Program-made: the position numbers and the translations under genes
Shown: positions 1 through 53,999 of the stretch, piece after piece
Position numbering within the stretch: the stretch's first letter is position 1
How the letters are laid out: each line of letters opens with the position of its first letter
The notes under the pieces: generated by a model
Told to the model about the DNA's origin: nothing
Database searches by the model: none
Seen by the model: the letters and a program-made list of their open reading frames with translations, nothing else
Assembly (NCBI GenBank): GCA_905221615.1
Contig: CAJNDT010003146.1
Span: 461,646-525,645, forward strand
From: Symbiodinium sp. CCMP2592
Taxonomy: Eukaryota > Sar > Dinophyceae > Suessiales > Symbiodiniaceae
Direction of reading: 5' to 3'
DNA length: 64,000 bases

Positions 1-1117
1 GGATGGGCTTGAGGTCGTGCCTTCCGTGATGTGAGTGTAAAAGTGTCTGAACTGCCCTCAGCACCGGTAGCCTCCAAGCCGTGCAAAAGCCTTGCTCAAA
101 AGCCGTAATTCAAATCCGGGAATCACTACAAATAAATTGTAGGAGAGCACCCTTTGACATAAAATCCGCAAGAATAACAACCAGGGATCGGCAGAGGGCA
201 CTTGAAAACGTATGAAGCCCCTGCCTGTTCGAAAGCCAATCACCCACAGAAACTGCCAACCTCCATAATCCCCAAGGGAATTCTGGAACTATCCCTGAAT
301 ATTACGACTTCACTGCTCTACGCGGCCCTCATACCCAGAAGCCCCAACCAAAATCCAAAGATCCTACACCGAAGCCAGCCGGGGAACATAGTCCACCAGA
401 GCGTAGCTGGAGAGGGTCTCAAAGAGAGACAAAGCCTCTCGGCTTTCGGCAATTTTGAAGGTTGACGGCTTGTCGGTTTGAGGTTTACCTCGGGATCCAA
501 AAACCTACTGTTTTAGGGGTTAGACCCTCGAATTAAGGGGTCAGAACCTACAATTTTGCAGGGTTTGGGGATACAAACAGGATTTAAGATCCTGTCCGGG
601 CTCGGGGTTTAGGGCTGGGTGTTTCTGCTTAGGCATTGGCATTTCGAGTTTCGGGTGTGTTCCCAGGTACGGAGCGAAGGGCTGAAACCACGTGACCACA
701 GCAGTTCTAAAGATAGAGATTACATGTATATTGAATTCATTCATTGCTATGTCTATATTCTACTGATGTGTCAAATAAATCCGTTTCTCTCTCTCTAGAG
801 GTTTGAAGACTTCGGTTCAGTATAGGGCTTCAAGGCTTCGCCTAGCGCCGGAACACATGCCAACGATTTCTGGATGTAGGATTTGGCCTTCGGGTGCCGC
901 TTACAGGGTTAGGGTTTCCAAAGCCTGCCATGCTGAGACTGTGTGGCTTGGACGGTTAGGTATCATGCAGCGCTTGCTTCCTTATTACCCTGATGGATTC
1001 ATGGTCCGAGGAGTACATAACAATTGAAACTGTCGTCGCGCGCATGCACTTCCGGCACAAAGCCCCCTGGCCCTAAGGCATAAGTCCCACAAAGCAAACC
1101 CTCAAGTGCTAAAGCAT

Positions 1118-1231
1118 ACTTAAAGGATCATGGGACTTAGTAAGTAAGGTTATAAGTACCTTGATTGGGGTTATAAGTATAGTTACCTTAATTATAACCC
1201 TAGATACTAAGTCCCATGATCCTTTTAAGTA
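1118..1231. mobile_element. MITE family A copy
   Basis: Palindromic element: GGATCATGGGACTTAGTAAG at the left, TACTAAGTCCCATGATCC at the right, ends of the type TACTT..AAGTA, and an inner TTATAAGTA / TATAGTTACC pattern. One of at least seven copies in this window. Confidence 0.9.
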
Positions 1232-1254
1232 GTGGAGGTCCTTTTTTGGGGCGG

Positions 1255-1345
1255 AGGTGCAGGCTTCCTGCGCCCACTGCAAGGCACCGCAGCTGGCAAC
1301 GGCCGATCCCCCAGCTGCTACATCCTTCTCGGGTTGCAGCAAGGA
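1255..1345 (-). CDS. PPR-like exon fragment
   Basis: The minus frame reads VAAGGSAVASCGALQWAQEA, a PPR helix pair. It sits directly next to a family A MITE (1,118-1,231), into which the open frame runs, so only the part above position 1,245 is likely to be exon. Confidence 0.45.
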
Positions 1346-1603
1346 TTAAGGCTTGTAAAGCTTAGGGTGTAAGGTTTGGGGATTTGGGTGCAGAGAGGTG
1401 CAATGCATGCTGCAGGGATTGCAGCTAATAGGCTTAGGGCTTGAAGATGGGCTTGGGTAAGCTGTTTTGTAGTTCTGTTGTTCCTGAAGTACGCGGGTTC
1501 ATTCAGGAACGTGGCACCTGTTGTTATGACATCGACTGAGCGCCTGCGATGCTACAGACTCCGACTCATGCGGGACACTTCTGGAACCCAACATCCATTC
1601 CCT

Positions 1604-1706
1604 GAGGCTCCATGTACCTTTATAGTAGATACTTAAGCCTCAAAGGTGTTCCTATATAGGTACTTTAAGGCCTAAGTATATACTATAAGTGTACATGGAG
1701 CCTTAG
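1604..1706. mobile_element. MITE family E copy
   Basis: CTCCATGTACC...TATAGTAGATACTTAAG at the left and GTACATGGAGCCTTAGGG at the right. Partial copies follow near 1,740-1,800 and 1,990-2,050. Confidence 0.82.
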
Positions 1707-2679
1707 GGATTGCGGCATAAGGGTGTATGTACCCAGGTAGCTTATGATTTGCTAGAAGGCCTAAGTACATACTATCATGAGTACATGGACCCTCAGGGTA
1801 ACAATGGCTGTGACCAGCACGATAGGACGACGTCAACATCTCTCCGCCTTCGCCCCACGGGAAATAAAATTGTGGGGCAGTGCGATGCTAACGGAACCCG
1901 AGGCCCATGCGCTGAAAAAGGGTTCCTTTAAGGTGGTTCTTATACGGATCCCATAAAGACTTCGGGATATTTGCGGTATGAGAGTGTATGTACCCAAGTA
2001 GCTTATGTTTCGCTAGAGGGCCTAATTACATACTTACATTGACCCTCAGGGTATACAATCCACAAGATCACCCAACCCTAAACCCTAAAATTAAACCTTA
2101 TAACTCCTAAACCGAAAACTCTGGGTCCCTGCCGAGAGACCCAGGAATCTGTGGACCCAGCTTTGTAGAGAAGCCATATCGCCTGCACCGATCCGCACCC
2201 AGAGACCCAAAAATCTTCACGCAGGGACAAGTCTTTCGAACACGGGGTTTAGGGTTTGGGGTGTAGGGTTTGTGAGTTTACAGATGTTTAAAGTTTAAAG
2301 GCGCTGCGTTCGCAGCCGCCAACTCCCAGAAAGCAATCGAGCAAGAGACAAACAGGTCTTAGACTTCGCGAGTTCGAAGTTCAGTTCAAGACTAGGCGGC
2401 AAGCCATGCAGGACTAAGTGACAAAACAGAATCTTCCAAGACTGATATGTAACCCTAAGCACTAAACATCTAAACAGCGTACTGTAATGCAGGGCCCTTG
2501 ATTAGGGGTATACTATACTTTTCTTCCTGTAAGGATCTCCCAAGACCCTATTCTAAGTAATAAGGCCCCTACATTAAAGTGGGCGGCCTTGCCCCGTAAA
2601 GTTTCAACGGGTTCGAAGAATCATTACTGTCATAGTTTGGGTCAGTATTCCCCATGCAGGTACTTAGGACCTCTTGGGA

Positions 2680-2758
2680 GTGGGCAGCCTTGTCCCAGAG
2701 GCTGGCCCGCTCACACGATGCCAGGGCGGCTCCGAGCGAGGCCGGGCTGGCGCCTGCA
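2680..2758 (-). CDS. PPR-like exon fragment
   Basis: The minus frame reads AGASPASLGAALASCERASL then WDKAA, matching the (A)-(ALASCERA)-W-(A) pattern of dinoflagellate PPR repeats. Confidence 0.5.
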
Positions 2759-2904
2759 GGTCAGCAGCAGGGCTAGGAGGAGGGGTTTAGGGTTTTTAGG
2801 GACTAGAGATTTTAGGGAGCTGTAGGGTTTAGGGTTTGAAGTATATAGATTATATAGGGTTTTGGGTTTCGGGTTATAGGGTTTAGGACTAGCAGTAGCA
2901 CTTT

Positions 2905-2985
2905 GCAGAGATTCCGCACTCGCCTTCGGCTTCCACTTCCTCGCCACGCCGTGCCAGCTCCATGGCAACATGCCAGAGGCTGCCA
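2905..2985 (-). CDS. PPR-like exon fragment
   Basis: The minus frame reads LWHVAMELARRGEEVEAE, compatible with the second PPR helix (W, A, L, M/L). Weak alone. Confidence 0.35.
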
Positions 2986-3847
2986 CGGAGACCTGGTCGT
3001 TTGAGTCCGAAGGTGTATAGGCTTATGGCATTTAGGGTTAGGGGTTTGGGCCTCTATAGGGGCTCTACGTGCTTGTTTATAGGGTCTATAGACTTAGAAG
3101 TACTTGCAACCCCGATTACCTAAGGTAGGTAGAGAAGGTCTGCCCTAAGCCCCCTGATCCTCTAAGCAGGGTTTAGGATCCGGTGGTCGAGGGTTTGGGA
3201 CATTAAATTGGGCTTGGGGCTTGGGACACACGATCATGGCTTTGTTCGGCTGCAGACTGAACTCAACACCTGCAACCCGTGCACCTCCAACGCTACAAAC
3301 GCCGAGCCTTAAACCATACCTCGGCCAAGCCTCTAGCTGCTCCTCCTTCACCACTCACCAGCAATCCTGAAACCCAACTCATGTGTGCTCAAGTGCTGCA
3401 TCATGTCCTGAAGCTACAGATACTAAACGCAGCTCCACATCCTCACCTGAACTGCCTGGAGCAACAAGCTCAGAACAACTTCGTGCCTAGAAGTAGATAA
3501 TGTTCTAGTAAGGTTGAGAAGGATCATACCTCGGTTAACAGTTATATATATATATATACAAACATACGTATGCTGCTGTAAAAGAGTAGCCTAGGAACCT
3601 GATTGAGAAGTCTTGGCTTCGCACTTATATGGGCTCTTTATATGGATCCTGTTTGCAGGGGTAATCGAAACAGGGTTTGTTCGCCATCACCCTTCTGAGT
3701 GCAACTTCGACTTTGTGATCGCACCTTGAGACCCCAAAACAGCCAGAAACCGTCTAGAAGAGAACAAACCTGACGGAAACTAAACGCCTGTGAAAAATGA
3801 ACGGCCTTGAACAATGCCGAACGCTTAAACCCTGAACCTTTGAGACT

Positions 3848-3903
3848 GTTTCTGGGGACCTCACAAGCCGTGGCTGTCGTGTTGTAGGTGACGCTGGTTG
3901 CCG
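3848..3903 (-). CDS. PPR-like exon fragment
   Basis: The minus frame reads PATSVTYNTTATACEVPRN, matching the PPR pattern PDxxTYNxxIxACE. Borders unresolved. Confidence 0.5.
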
Positions 3904-4660
3904 GCAACCTTTGTCCCAGGCTCGGGGTTCATGCGTTTGTCATTGTCTCTTTCTACGGGTTGCGGGGTTGACGGTTATGCACTACGGCTTCAGGGGCTAA
4001 GCAACAAAACTCTGTCCAGCAGCTACACTGGCAAAGCAGCAGAAGAAGCTAAACAGGACCAGAAAGATCAACTTTAGAAGGACCGCGGTGACCACAGCAT
4101 ACGGTTAGTTCGTCGCAGGAACTCCACAGCAGAAATCTGCTGGAGACTTCCAACTCTTCACGTCAACACCGACACACTCCACACAACTCCATCATGCCCT
4201 ACAGGATTAAACTGACTCCTTTGCCACGGCAACAGTAGTAAAAATAGTTGAATAGAGTTGTTCAGCCGCATCGGCAGACTGCCACAACAAATTATCGCGC
4301 CCGACATGGCTTTCAATATCCGGACTCCAAATCCTAGAATAAACTTCAACCAAAAGCTCGAAATACCGAATAGCCGCAAGCCCTCATTACACAATCCCTT
4401 ATGAACCCCAAACCCGGAGGGCCTCAACGCTACAGAACTCCATGACTAGTTCATTGTTGAGATAGGATTAAAAGTGTACATTTTTTATTCCTTATTGGGT
4501 TTAAGTACCCATAAAAATGTAAAATGTTACCCAACAATGACAAAGATGACATGAAACCGTATGAGCACGCCGAACCCTCCAGGGCCTCCTTGCCTCAGCT
4601 TCGGCGAAGACGCCCAGCGCTGCGGGCCATGCAGCACCACGGGTGCCTCTTACGAAAGAA

Positions 4661-4750
4661 CCCAAAGGGTCCAAGTATCATTATGGTATATACTTATAGG
4701 GTAGTTTGGGGGTCTAAGTATATACCATGATGATACTTGGACCCTTTGGG
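4661..4750. mobile_element. MITE family C copy
   Basis: Near-perfect palindrome: CCCAAAGGGTCCAAGTATCA / TGATACTTGGACCCTTTGGG. Flanked by GAA on both sides, a possible 3-bp target duplication. The minus-strand open frames that end here are shadows. Confidence 0.92.
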
Positions 4751-4759
4751 GAAGAAGAA

Positions 4760-4869
4760 CCAGTAGTAGCAGCAGCAGTGGTACTAGCGGTAGTGGTAGA
4801 AGTTGTCGCAGCAGCAGCCGCCGCAGGAGGAGTAACAGTTGCTGCAGCTGCTGCAGTTGCGACAGTAGC

Positions 4870-4904
<35 letters not shown>

Positions 4905-4920
4905 CAGCAGCAGCAGCTGT
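4760..4920. repeat. GTA/GCA trinucleotide tract
   Basis: Mixed (GTA)n(GCA)n beginning directly after a family C MITE. It produces poly-V, poly-A, poly-T and poly-L frames, none of them genes. Confidence 0.95.
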
Positions 4921-5121
4921 TTGTGGACGTTGCCGCAGTAGTACTTGTCGCGGTAGTGGTGGAGGTTGCCCTGGTAGTGCGAGTGGTAGTGGCAGTACGA
5001 ATACTTGCGATGAAATTGACGCAACAAACCAAACAAGACTCCCTGTGGGCAGAAAACGTATGTAGCAAAATCTGGATGCTGAGGGCAACACCTTAGAGAT
5101 CTCACACGCTGACCCCCGGGA

Positions 5122-5166
5122 TCTTGGTGCGCGGCAGGCATTGATAGTGGTGTTGAAGGCCACAAT
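5122..5166 (-). CDS. PPR-like exon fragment
   Basis: The minus frame reads PDIVAFNTTINACR, the classic start of a PPR repeat (PDxVxFNTxIxAC). The long low-complexity frames downstream of it (poly-T, poly-L, poly-C) are microsatellite translations, not gene. Confidence 0.55.
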
Positions 5167-6526
5167 ATCCGGATCCTGGCTTGGCAGGCTTTAGGTTCCA
5201 TCTGGTGTTCTTTAAGGCCCACATGAAAGTTCATAACATTCTGTTGGGCATGGTCAAAATGGAAGTATATAAGTATAACCAAAAAGCTGCGCGATCTTCC
5301 TCTTAATTATATACAAGGACATCTTAGGGCCATACTCTCAGCTTCCTAGTCGCGTGTGAAGAGTCTTATGATTAAAGTTCGGGGAAAGGGGTTGATTCTT
5401 GGGGCTCCGCGGTCTTCCTCAAAGTAACGTTGAAGGTTGCTAGATGGCGCACTCGGGCGTCCGTACCGATGGCAGAGGAAGGCATGGCTTTCCATGATTA
5501 AAAAAAACTGGGTTGATGACTTAAATCCTGCATTACCTTAAGGACCCTAAACTATGGGGAGATTATGGTATCTTCCTTATTTTGGGTCATGCAGGACTTA
5601 TATCATCAACAGATCCCGGGTTGAGGGGCCAGGGCCTGTTCCCGGGACATCGAGCCATGACACGTAAGGGCTGTGGAGCGGATGGCATCTCCATGCTAGG
5701 AGCTGTCAGACTTAAGGGGGCCGGGGTTCGGGGATGGTTAGACTCAAGACTCGTTATGTCAGACTGTAAACCCCAAGCCCTATAGGCCCTAACGCCCCAA
5801 AGCCCTAAACATGTATAGGAACCCAACAACAACGTGTTGGAACCCGGCTACAACCCTGCAACGGTCATATGAAAACCTGTGGGAGCCCTATCCGTAAGAA
5901 GTTGTATGGGAACCCTACCAAACACTGCAAGAGCCCGATTAAACCCTTCAGCCTCTACACAAACTTAACTAAAATCTAAATCCCAAACACGTTACAAAAC
6001 TAAACTCCCAAGACCGGAAGCCGTGAGCAACACCCTATACACCTTAAACTCTTAGCCCCAAAATCTTGTATAAAATCGTAAAGGAACCAAGCGCCTCCGC
6101 AGCCGCAAGCGATGAAAGGGCCTGCTGTTAGGAACTTTGACGGTTCAGGGTTTTGGGTTAAGGCGATTAAGGAATTACGTGATTATATAAGAAGGATACT
6201 ACAGCGAAGATAGGATTCAGGGTCTCTCAGCGTTTTTTGTGTTGTAGGGTTTGGGTCTGCTTTCGCAGCCAAAATACCATAGGGTTAAGAGGACAAAGAC
6301 TGGAAGGTCGAATCCGTTCCTTGCTGTACATGAGCCCTTGAAAGGAACCACTCGAACCTTTGCACTGTAATTAAATATACGTAGACCGCAAATCTGATCC
6401 CCTAAACCCAGAAGTCCTGAACTCTAAGACATTAAAACCGTCAGTTCGCGCAGAGGCACTCATTCAAGGTCCGAGTCCAACTTAAACCCAGCAAGCCAAA
6501 CCTGGAAACAAATTCCGTGGTCAAAC

Positions 6527-6600
6527 TAAACCCTAAACCCTAAACCCATATACCCTAAACCCTATACCCTAAACCCTATAAACCCTAAACCCTACCTTCA
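6527..6600. repeat. interstitial telomere-type repeats
   Basis: About eight CCCTAAA/CCCTATA units. The telomere repeat type (TTTAGGG) is the one reported for dinoflagellates and plants. Confidence 0.9.
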
Positions 6601-6616
6601 GCCTTAAGCCCCTACG

Positions 6617-6690
6617 ATGCCTCATGCCACCGCGCTGCCGAGGCGAAGGCGTGGAGGAGCGTGCCTGTCCGTGAGGGACAGGGAGCTTTG
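6617..6690 (-). CDS. PPR-like exon fragment
   Basis: The minus frame reads GTLLHAFASAARWHEA, a good match to the second half of a PPR repeat. It follows a CCCTAAA cluster at 6,527-6,600. Borders unresolved. Confidence 0.45.
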
Positions 6691-7792
6691 GCTTTCTGAC
6701 TCAAGCGGAGTATCGGCACAACCATGGACAGCCTCCACTCTGCCTCCAGTCCAAAATCCCCAAACCCACTCCAAGCCCGAAGATCCAACCCTTAACCTAC
6801 CCGAACCCTAAATTACATACCTGTTTAAGGACATATTTAAGGAAATCACAATCAGGAGCCCTGTAAATAAAGGTTGATTTAAGACGTCGGATCATACTTG
6901 GAGCAGGCCTCATAGGGCACCTCAAACTTGGACCGAGAAGTCCTCAGCCGCAAACCCTCAACCCCATACACCCCAAAACCCTAAAACCCAAACCCTACAC
7001 CGATGATCCAAGGCACCGAAGCAGGCTGCGTTTTTCACAGCCGCCGACGTGAAAAGGTGCAAGGCCTCGACGAGGTTGGGGCGTGTTTGGGGGCGTTTAA
7101 GAAAGTCTTGATACCAGCATTATCAGTGCAACTGTTACCGCTGTTGCTTTTGCTACTCTAACCATGGTTGCTTCGATATAAAGTGTTGTCACTGTGGGCA
7201 TGAGTCTCACCACTCCTATTGCACTTCTTGCTGAATCGCATGTGTCCTGTTTTCCTTCTGCTTCCTACCACGGGTTGCTTGCGCAGTTTATATGTTTAAA
7301 GGTGACCGAATATATTTCTTACAAGTCAGTAATATCTTGTGTTTACTTGTTTGATATCTGCATTTCTTGACAAAATGTTGTGGGTGTTCTTGGTTTCGCC
7401 ATGGTGGCTTAGATGTTACTGACAGGATTACTGAATATTGCTTGTGCTTTTCGGGCGAATCAAGATTTGGAGCTTTACCTGGACATTGCAGCAACAACAA
7501 CAGCAAAGCACACCGTCAAACAGGGTATCCCAAGCTTTACTAGCTCGTCCTTCGACCTTAGGCGCCTGATGCACCCACACCACATCCATAAATCCTCGAC
7601 ACCCCGAATACAACCCTCTAGAATAATGTATATGGCGTCTTGACACATCTTTAAAACCAGCAATGAGGAACAACAGATTATGCAGCGCGAGGCCGCTAGG
7701 CTAACTGCTCAAACACCCATGTGGCAGCCCGTCATATAACACCATAGCCCCCCTTTTGCCTTTCGATCAACATTCACTTTTGCCTTTCGAAA

Positions 7793-7915
7793 AGTGTCAA
7801 TCATGGACCGGAGCACCTGGGCCCACTGTGCCCCCTTGGCACAGGCGGCGAGTCCAGCGCCCAGCGCAGGCGCATCCGGCGAGAGGCCTGTTAACAGGCG
7901 CTCCACGAAATACAA
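7793..7915 (-). CDS. PPR-repeat exon fragment
   Basis: The minus-strand frame contains LSPDAPALGAGLAACAKGAQ followed by WAQVL. This matches the helix pair of dinoflagellate PPR repeats (pattern: A, SACEKG, QW, AL). PPR proteins bind organelle RNA. I assign it to one multi-exon minus-strand PPR gene downstream of RPS4. Splice borders were not fixed. Confidence 0.55.
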
Positions 7916-8865
7916 ACACTACTTCTTGAGGCGCTTGCACAACACCATCATAAAGGAACCCTACATCCTTGCACTACCCTTAAAGGAGCCCTTTGAAGGA
8001 ACCCTCAAGGGTCGTAGGATCCGCTTCGGTCGACTTGGACCATTAGGCTTACTGCAGGAGCCTCAAGAATCGGAGCTGGGTTTTTAGGCCATTTCGTAGT
8101 AGACTTAACTATTTTATTATCAAGAACTTGAAGAATGCGTTATACTGTGAAGAAAGCAAAGGTCTCTGTTATGGAATCCTCATCAAAGGAAGTTGAATCC
8201 TGTTCTAGTTTTATATGGCCCCTTAGGCTTAGGTTCTGCCCGGAAGATAGCGAAGCCCTCGTTTATCCTAAACTCTTCAGCGAAGTCCCATTCTAGTTAT
8301 CTATGGCCCTTTAGGCTTAGGTTCTACCTGGAAGATACGGTTGCTGATATAAATCTTGCATTACCCCTGATAAGGAATTTACCATAGTTCCCATAGTCTA
8401 GAGTCATTGTGAGGCAGTATGTTAGTGCAGGATTTATATTATCAACCGTATTTGGATGCATGGGCCCGTGGAGGAACCTCTCGGAGCACGTTCGGGGTCT
8501 AAGGAGTCTAGGGTTTATAGGGCTTCTTTAATGGGTTCTATGAGGAATTTGTGATTTATATCATCAGCCGTAGCGAAGCCCTCCACCTCTTTCGCCGAAG
8601 GCCGTTCCAAAGCGACTGAGCGCTTGCGCCCTCGGCTAGGCTTGAAGCTTTTGGGGTCTACTGAGGGGTACCATAGGGTTCTGGTCACATGGGCCCTGTA
8701 AAACCTTCCTTTTCAAGGTTCCCTATTATGAGCTCCTTATCAAAATCCCTAAAAACATGGGGTTAAGGCAGGGCTTCGGGGTTTAGGGCTTATAAGGTCT
8801 AAGGGTGTTAGCCTTAGGGATTAAGGTTTCGGGAGTAGGGGTTTAATGTTTGGGGTTTAAAACCT

Positions 8866-8962
8866 GGCTGGGTTGGCCTTTAAACACCCTGAAAAATATT
8901 TATATACAGGGTACCTTACAAACCCGAATAAGAAAAACACGAAATGTCCCAAAATCCAACCT
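8866..8962. repeat. dispersed 97-bp repeat, copy 1
   Basis: CTGGGTTGGCCTTTAAACAC ... AATCCAACCTAG, also at 13,396-13,489. Imperfect inverted ends (CTGGGTTGG / CCAACCTAG) suggest another MITE. Confidence 0.85.
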
Positions 8963-9149
8963 AGCCGGAAGTTTGGGGATGAGGCTTTGGGCTGCTGATA
9001 TGTTGCACCGTTCTCGGCGGCTTCCGGTTCCTTAAGGACGAAATGAACCCTAAAAGGGTTTAAGGTTCATAAACCATATAGGCATTCATAGTATATGGGA
9101 GGGCCCCTACTTTTAAGGGTCATTTGGTCCTTCGATTTCAGAGTGTTTG

Positions 9150-9192
9150 GCCAAGGCGCTGAATCCATGCAGGCTGCGACGGAGTCCCTGCT
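9150..9192 (-). CDS. PPR-like exon fragment
   Basis: Frame VSRDSVAACMDSAPW resembles the PPR helix pattern SACEKAxxW. Short and weak on its own; it is included because similar fragments occur in the same strand and order. Confidence 0.3.
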
Positions 9193-9198
9193 CACCCC

Positions 9199-9302
9199 AC
9201 TTGGAGGCTCATGGTTAGCTATAAGATGTTATAAGTGGGGTTATAAGTCCCCTAGTATTGGTTATAACTATCCACTTATAACTTCCCATGAACCTCCAAG
9301 TA
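9199..9302. mobile_element. MITE family B copy
   Basis: Starts ACTTGGAGGCTCATGGTTAG, ends CATGAACCTCCAAGT. Shares the TACTTGGAGG end with family A but a different interior. Confidence 0.85.
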
Positions 9303-9480
9303 TCCAAACGACAAACCCAACGCTGGCAAGGATGTCCTAAACTGAGCCTGTCTTTTCTCCAAAGCCAATGTCGAAGGTTGTGGCAAAAAAGCCTTGAGAG
9401 CGATGACACCTTTAGAAGAACCCTAACAGTACACCTTAAACGAAATCTCTTCTAGTTATTGACAGCACCCAACCTCGAGA

Positions 9481-9560
9481 GCTCGCCATGCATGCCGAAG
9501 AGCCATTGACTGCGCCTGGTGAGCGCGCTGACGGCCGCCGTGTGCCTGGATGACTTGTTG
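9481..9560 (-). CDS. PPR-like exon fragment
   Basis: Frame DYNKSSRHTAAVSALTRRSQ followed by WLFGMHGEL resembles a dinoflagellate PPR repeat (YN, A-V-SA, RRSQW, L). Splice sites not resolved. Confidence 0.35.
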
Positions 9561-9792
9561 TAATCGCTTCGGGCTGTGAGGCTTTGTGGCTATGCAAGGC
9601 TTCAACCATTCTGAACCCCAAATAGACCCTTCTCAAACGATAATTTTAAAAACCCAAACTCTAAGCTCTTACCTTGTACAACCCTTAGCTCTCTACCTGA
9701 GTGTCCTAGCAACCTAACCCCTTCAATATAAGTACCTGCGAAGCCTTCAGGCCTCGAGCCCCAAGCCGCTGCAACACTCTTCTAAGCCCTAA

Positions 9793-9894
9793 ATGGGGGT
9801 TTCCATTTTGGGGTCCTTATAATAAGGATCCTACTATTTTGGGTACTATTTATATATTAGGGTCCCCTATTTTCGGAAACTCCCTAATCTCTCC
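9793..9894. mobile_element. MITE family D copy
   Basis: GGTCCTTATAATAAGGATCC centre and CCCCTATTTTCGGAAACTCC end. The left end is diverged. Confidence 0.82.
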
Positions 9895-9980
9895 CGGCGG
9901 GAGACTTGATCACCAGCGGCTTTGCGCTGCGTAGCTTCGGCCTGGCTAGGAGGAAGATTTTCGATCCATCTGCCGACGGG

Positions 9981-10098
9981 TACTTGGAGGATCATGGGGG
10001 CTGAGTAAGTAAGGTTAGAAGTACTTTAATTGCGGTCATAAGTATCGTTGCCCTAATTATAGCCCTACTTACTATATGTCCCGTGACCCTTTAAGTAC
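9981..10098. mobile_element. MITE family A copy (diverged)
   Basis: Starts TACTTGGAGGATCATGGGGG and ends TGACCCTTTAAGTA. Inner portion as in the other copies with several substitutions. Confidence 0.88.
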
Positions 10099-10131
10099 AC
10101 AACTTTAGGGCAAAGTGCGGATCTACATACG

Positions 10132-10167
10132 TCCTGCTTGTCGCTATTGGCCATGGTCAAGACAACT
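10132..10167 (-). CDS. possible last RPS4 exon
   Basis: The minus-strand frame reads VLTMANSDKQ after an AGAG. It loosely resembles RLTIAEERDK of eS4. The phase with exon 13 does not fit cleanly and the similarity is weak, so this is only a candidate position for the missing C-terminus. Confidence 0.2.
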
Positions 10168-10230
10168 CTGTGGCCGCGCGAACGGAGCATGGTGCCTCAC
10201 ACGTACCTCCAGCCTCAGAATCCCCATAAC

Positions 10231-10327
10231 TACTTGGAGGTTCATGGGTAGTTATAAGTGGGTTGTAAGTGAGGTATAACCAAACTTAGTCACCCATACT
10301 AGGGGACGACCCACGAATCTCCAAGTA
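10231..10327. mobile_element. MITE family B copy
   Basis: Starts TACTTGGAGGTTCATGGGTA, ends ACGAATCTCCAAGTA. Same family as 9,199-9,302. Confidence 0.85.
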
Positions 10328-10439
10328 TCACAAAACCAGCATCCACCGTGCCTTGGAAATCCACACAACCAGTTTGCGAAGTGTGGAAAAACCCTGTGAT
10401 GACCTTCTGCCCTTAACACACGAGCCCTCGAGCCCATAG

Positions 10440-11680
10440 CTCCGCACTACCAGTTTCAGGTTTGGAGTGTCGGGTTTAGGGTGCCGGGCTGTTCCTTTAA
10501 TAGGGGTTTCAGGTTTGGGATTCCGGGTTGTGTCGGGCGCGACGTGAACTCAGAGAAGGACTGCCCACCCCAAACCCGAAATACTTCAACACTGAACCTT
10601 AAACTGCAACCCCCCCGTGGACCCTTTGAGGGTTTCGGGTCGAACTAAGAGAGCCACCTCGCCTGGCACCGCACATCGCAGGACATCAGCAGCAGCAACG
10701 AAGGCTCCGGGTCGCAAAACATAGGCTAAAGCCTACACCCTCAACGCTACATGCCGCAAGCTTAGGTGTTGAACGTAAGACCTTAAACCCAAAGCCTAGT
10801 CCGCTAAACCATATAATATTATATATATATAGATATACACACATGTATATGTATATACACACATATGCAACCCCGTGTGACATATGATGCGGGATTTGTG
10901 GTTGGGGGTCATTCGGTGCATGACGGAAGACTCCCGGAACTCGGGCCCTTTTGTCAGCTCGGGTTTCAGAGTTTCCGGCTGAGGGCACCATCCTGTGAAG
11001 CTTCACGACATGGGTTTTTGGGGGGGTTTCAGGGCTTGGGGTTTAGTAGGTTTAAGCTTCCCGGGCTTAGGGCTTCGGGCTTCGGGCTTAGGGTTCCCGG
11101 GCTTTTAGGTTTGGGGTTTTTAGGGTTCCCGGGTTTGTAGGCAGAGCATGGTTCAGAATTGCGCTGTGAGCCAGAGACTGGCTGCTGGTGGTTTACCTAA
11201 AACCAAAGCCCGAAACCATCGAAACGTTGGCAGCTTGCACTTCGCAGGCATCCGTATCACAGCCGCATCAGAGATCGTCAGGTTCAATAACTCCGAACCT
11301 GCTTTTTCAATCCACTGCTCCCTGAAGTCTGATTACGCCGGCACTCACTTGCTCATACGCTGGGATCGGTCCTGGCACAGGCACAGGTTCCTTTCCAGAG
11401 GCTCGATGCACGGGAACATAGACTGCAGAACCCAAAACTCTCTTCCAAATTATCACCCTGCTACAGCTCGATTCAACCCTAAACCCTACACCCTGAACCC
11501 TAAACCCTAAACCCCAAACCCTAAACCCCAAACCCCCAAACCCTAAACCCTAAACCCCAAACCCTAAACCCTAAACCCCAAACCCTAAACCCTAAACCCA
11601 TGCGTCGTGGGCTTTGGGCAAGTCCAGTCCTCCACAATGCTGAGCCTTGGATGTTCTGCGATCAGTTTCAGAAAACAGGC
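10440..11680. other. repeat-rich stretch downstream of RPS4
   Basis: TA/CATA microsatellite (10,815-10,865), GGGTTTAGG/CCCGGGCTT-rich runs (11,020-11,140) and the large CCCTAAA cluster. No exon recognised. The missing RPS4 3' exon and UTR should lie somewhere from here to 12.0 kb or slightly below. Confidence 0.5.
11470..11600. repeat. interstitial telomere-type repeats
   Basis: Longest cluster here: about 17 units of CCCTAAA, some CCCCAAA. It yields spurious NPKPYTLNPKP and FRVWGLGFRV peptides. Confidence 0.95.
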
Positions 11681-11683
11681 ACC

Positions 11684-11797
11684 TAGTTAAAGGATCATGG
11701 GACTTAGTAACTAAAGTTAAAATTAGGCTAACTATACTTATAACCTCAGTTAAGGTACGTATAACCTGACTTACTAAGTCCCATGATACTCCAAGTA
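11684..11797. mobile_element. MITE family A copy, inverted
   Basis: Starts TTAAAGGATCATGGGACTTA and ends CCATGATACTCCAAGTA. The inner part is in the opposite orientation to most copies. Confidence 0.88.
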
Positions 11798-12002
11798 GGC
11801 CTTCTCTTGTCAAGCCGGGCCGGTCCCTCCAATGGACGCCACGAAGACAAGGGAACACTGGGATGTTGACATGCTGCCTGCTGGCTGCCAAGAAGCCTTT
11901 CAAACTAGTTGAAACCATCGAATCAAGCAAAAGCCGCTAAATCCACCGCTCAACATCCTAAGACATCAATAAAAATAACCTTCGTCGAAACATCCGAGAT
12001 GC

Positions 12003-53958
<41,956 letters not shown>

Positions 53959-53999
53959 GATGGCGAAACCTCAGGGCCGCATACATGCGCATAAATATA

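Noticed and set aside
4650..5282. Frames of 94-210 codons with poly-L, poly-T, poly-C or poly-V
   Set aside because: Produced by the GTA/GCA trinucleotide tract and the family C MITE. Only the short PPR-like exon at 5,122-5,166 has support.
11307..11531. GFRVWGLGFRVQ and NPKPYTLNPKP peptides
   Set aside because: They are translations of TTTAGGG/CCCTAAA repeats, a common false protein in such genomes.
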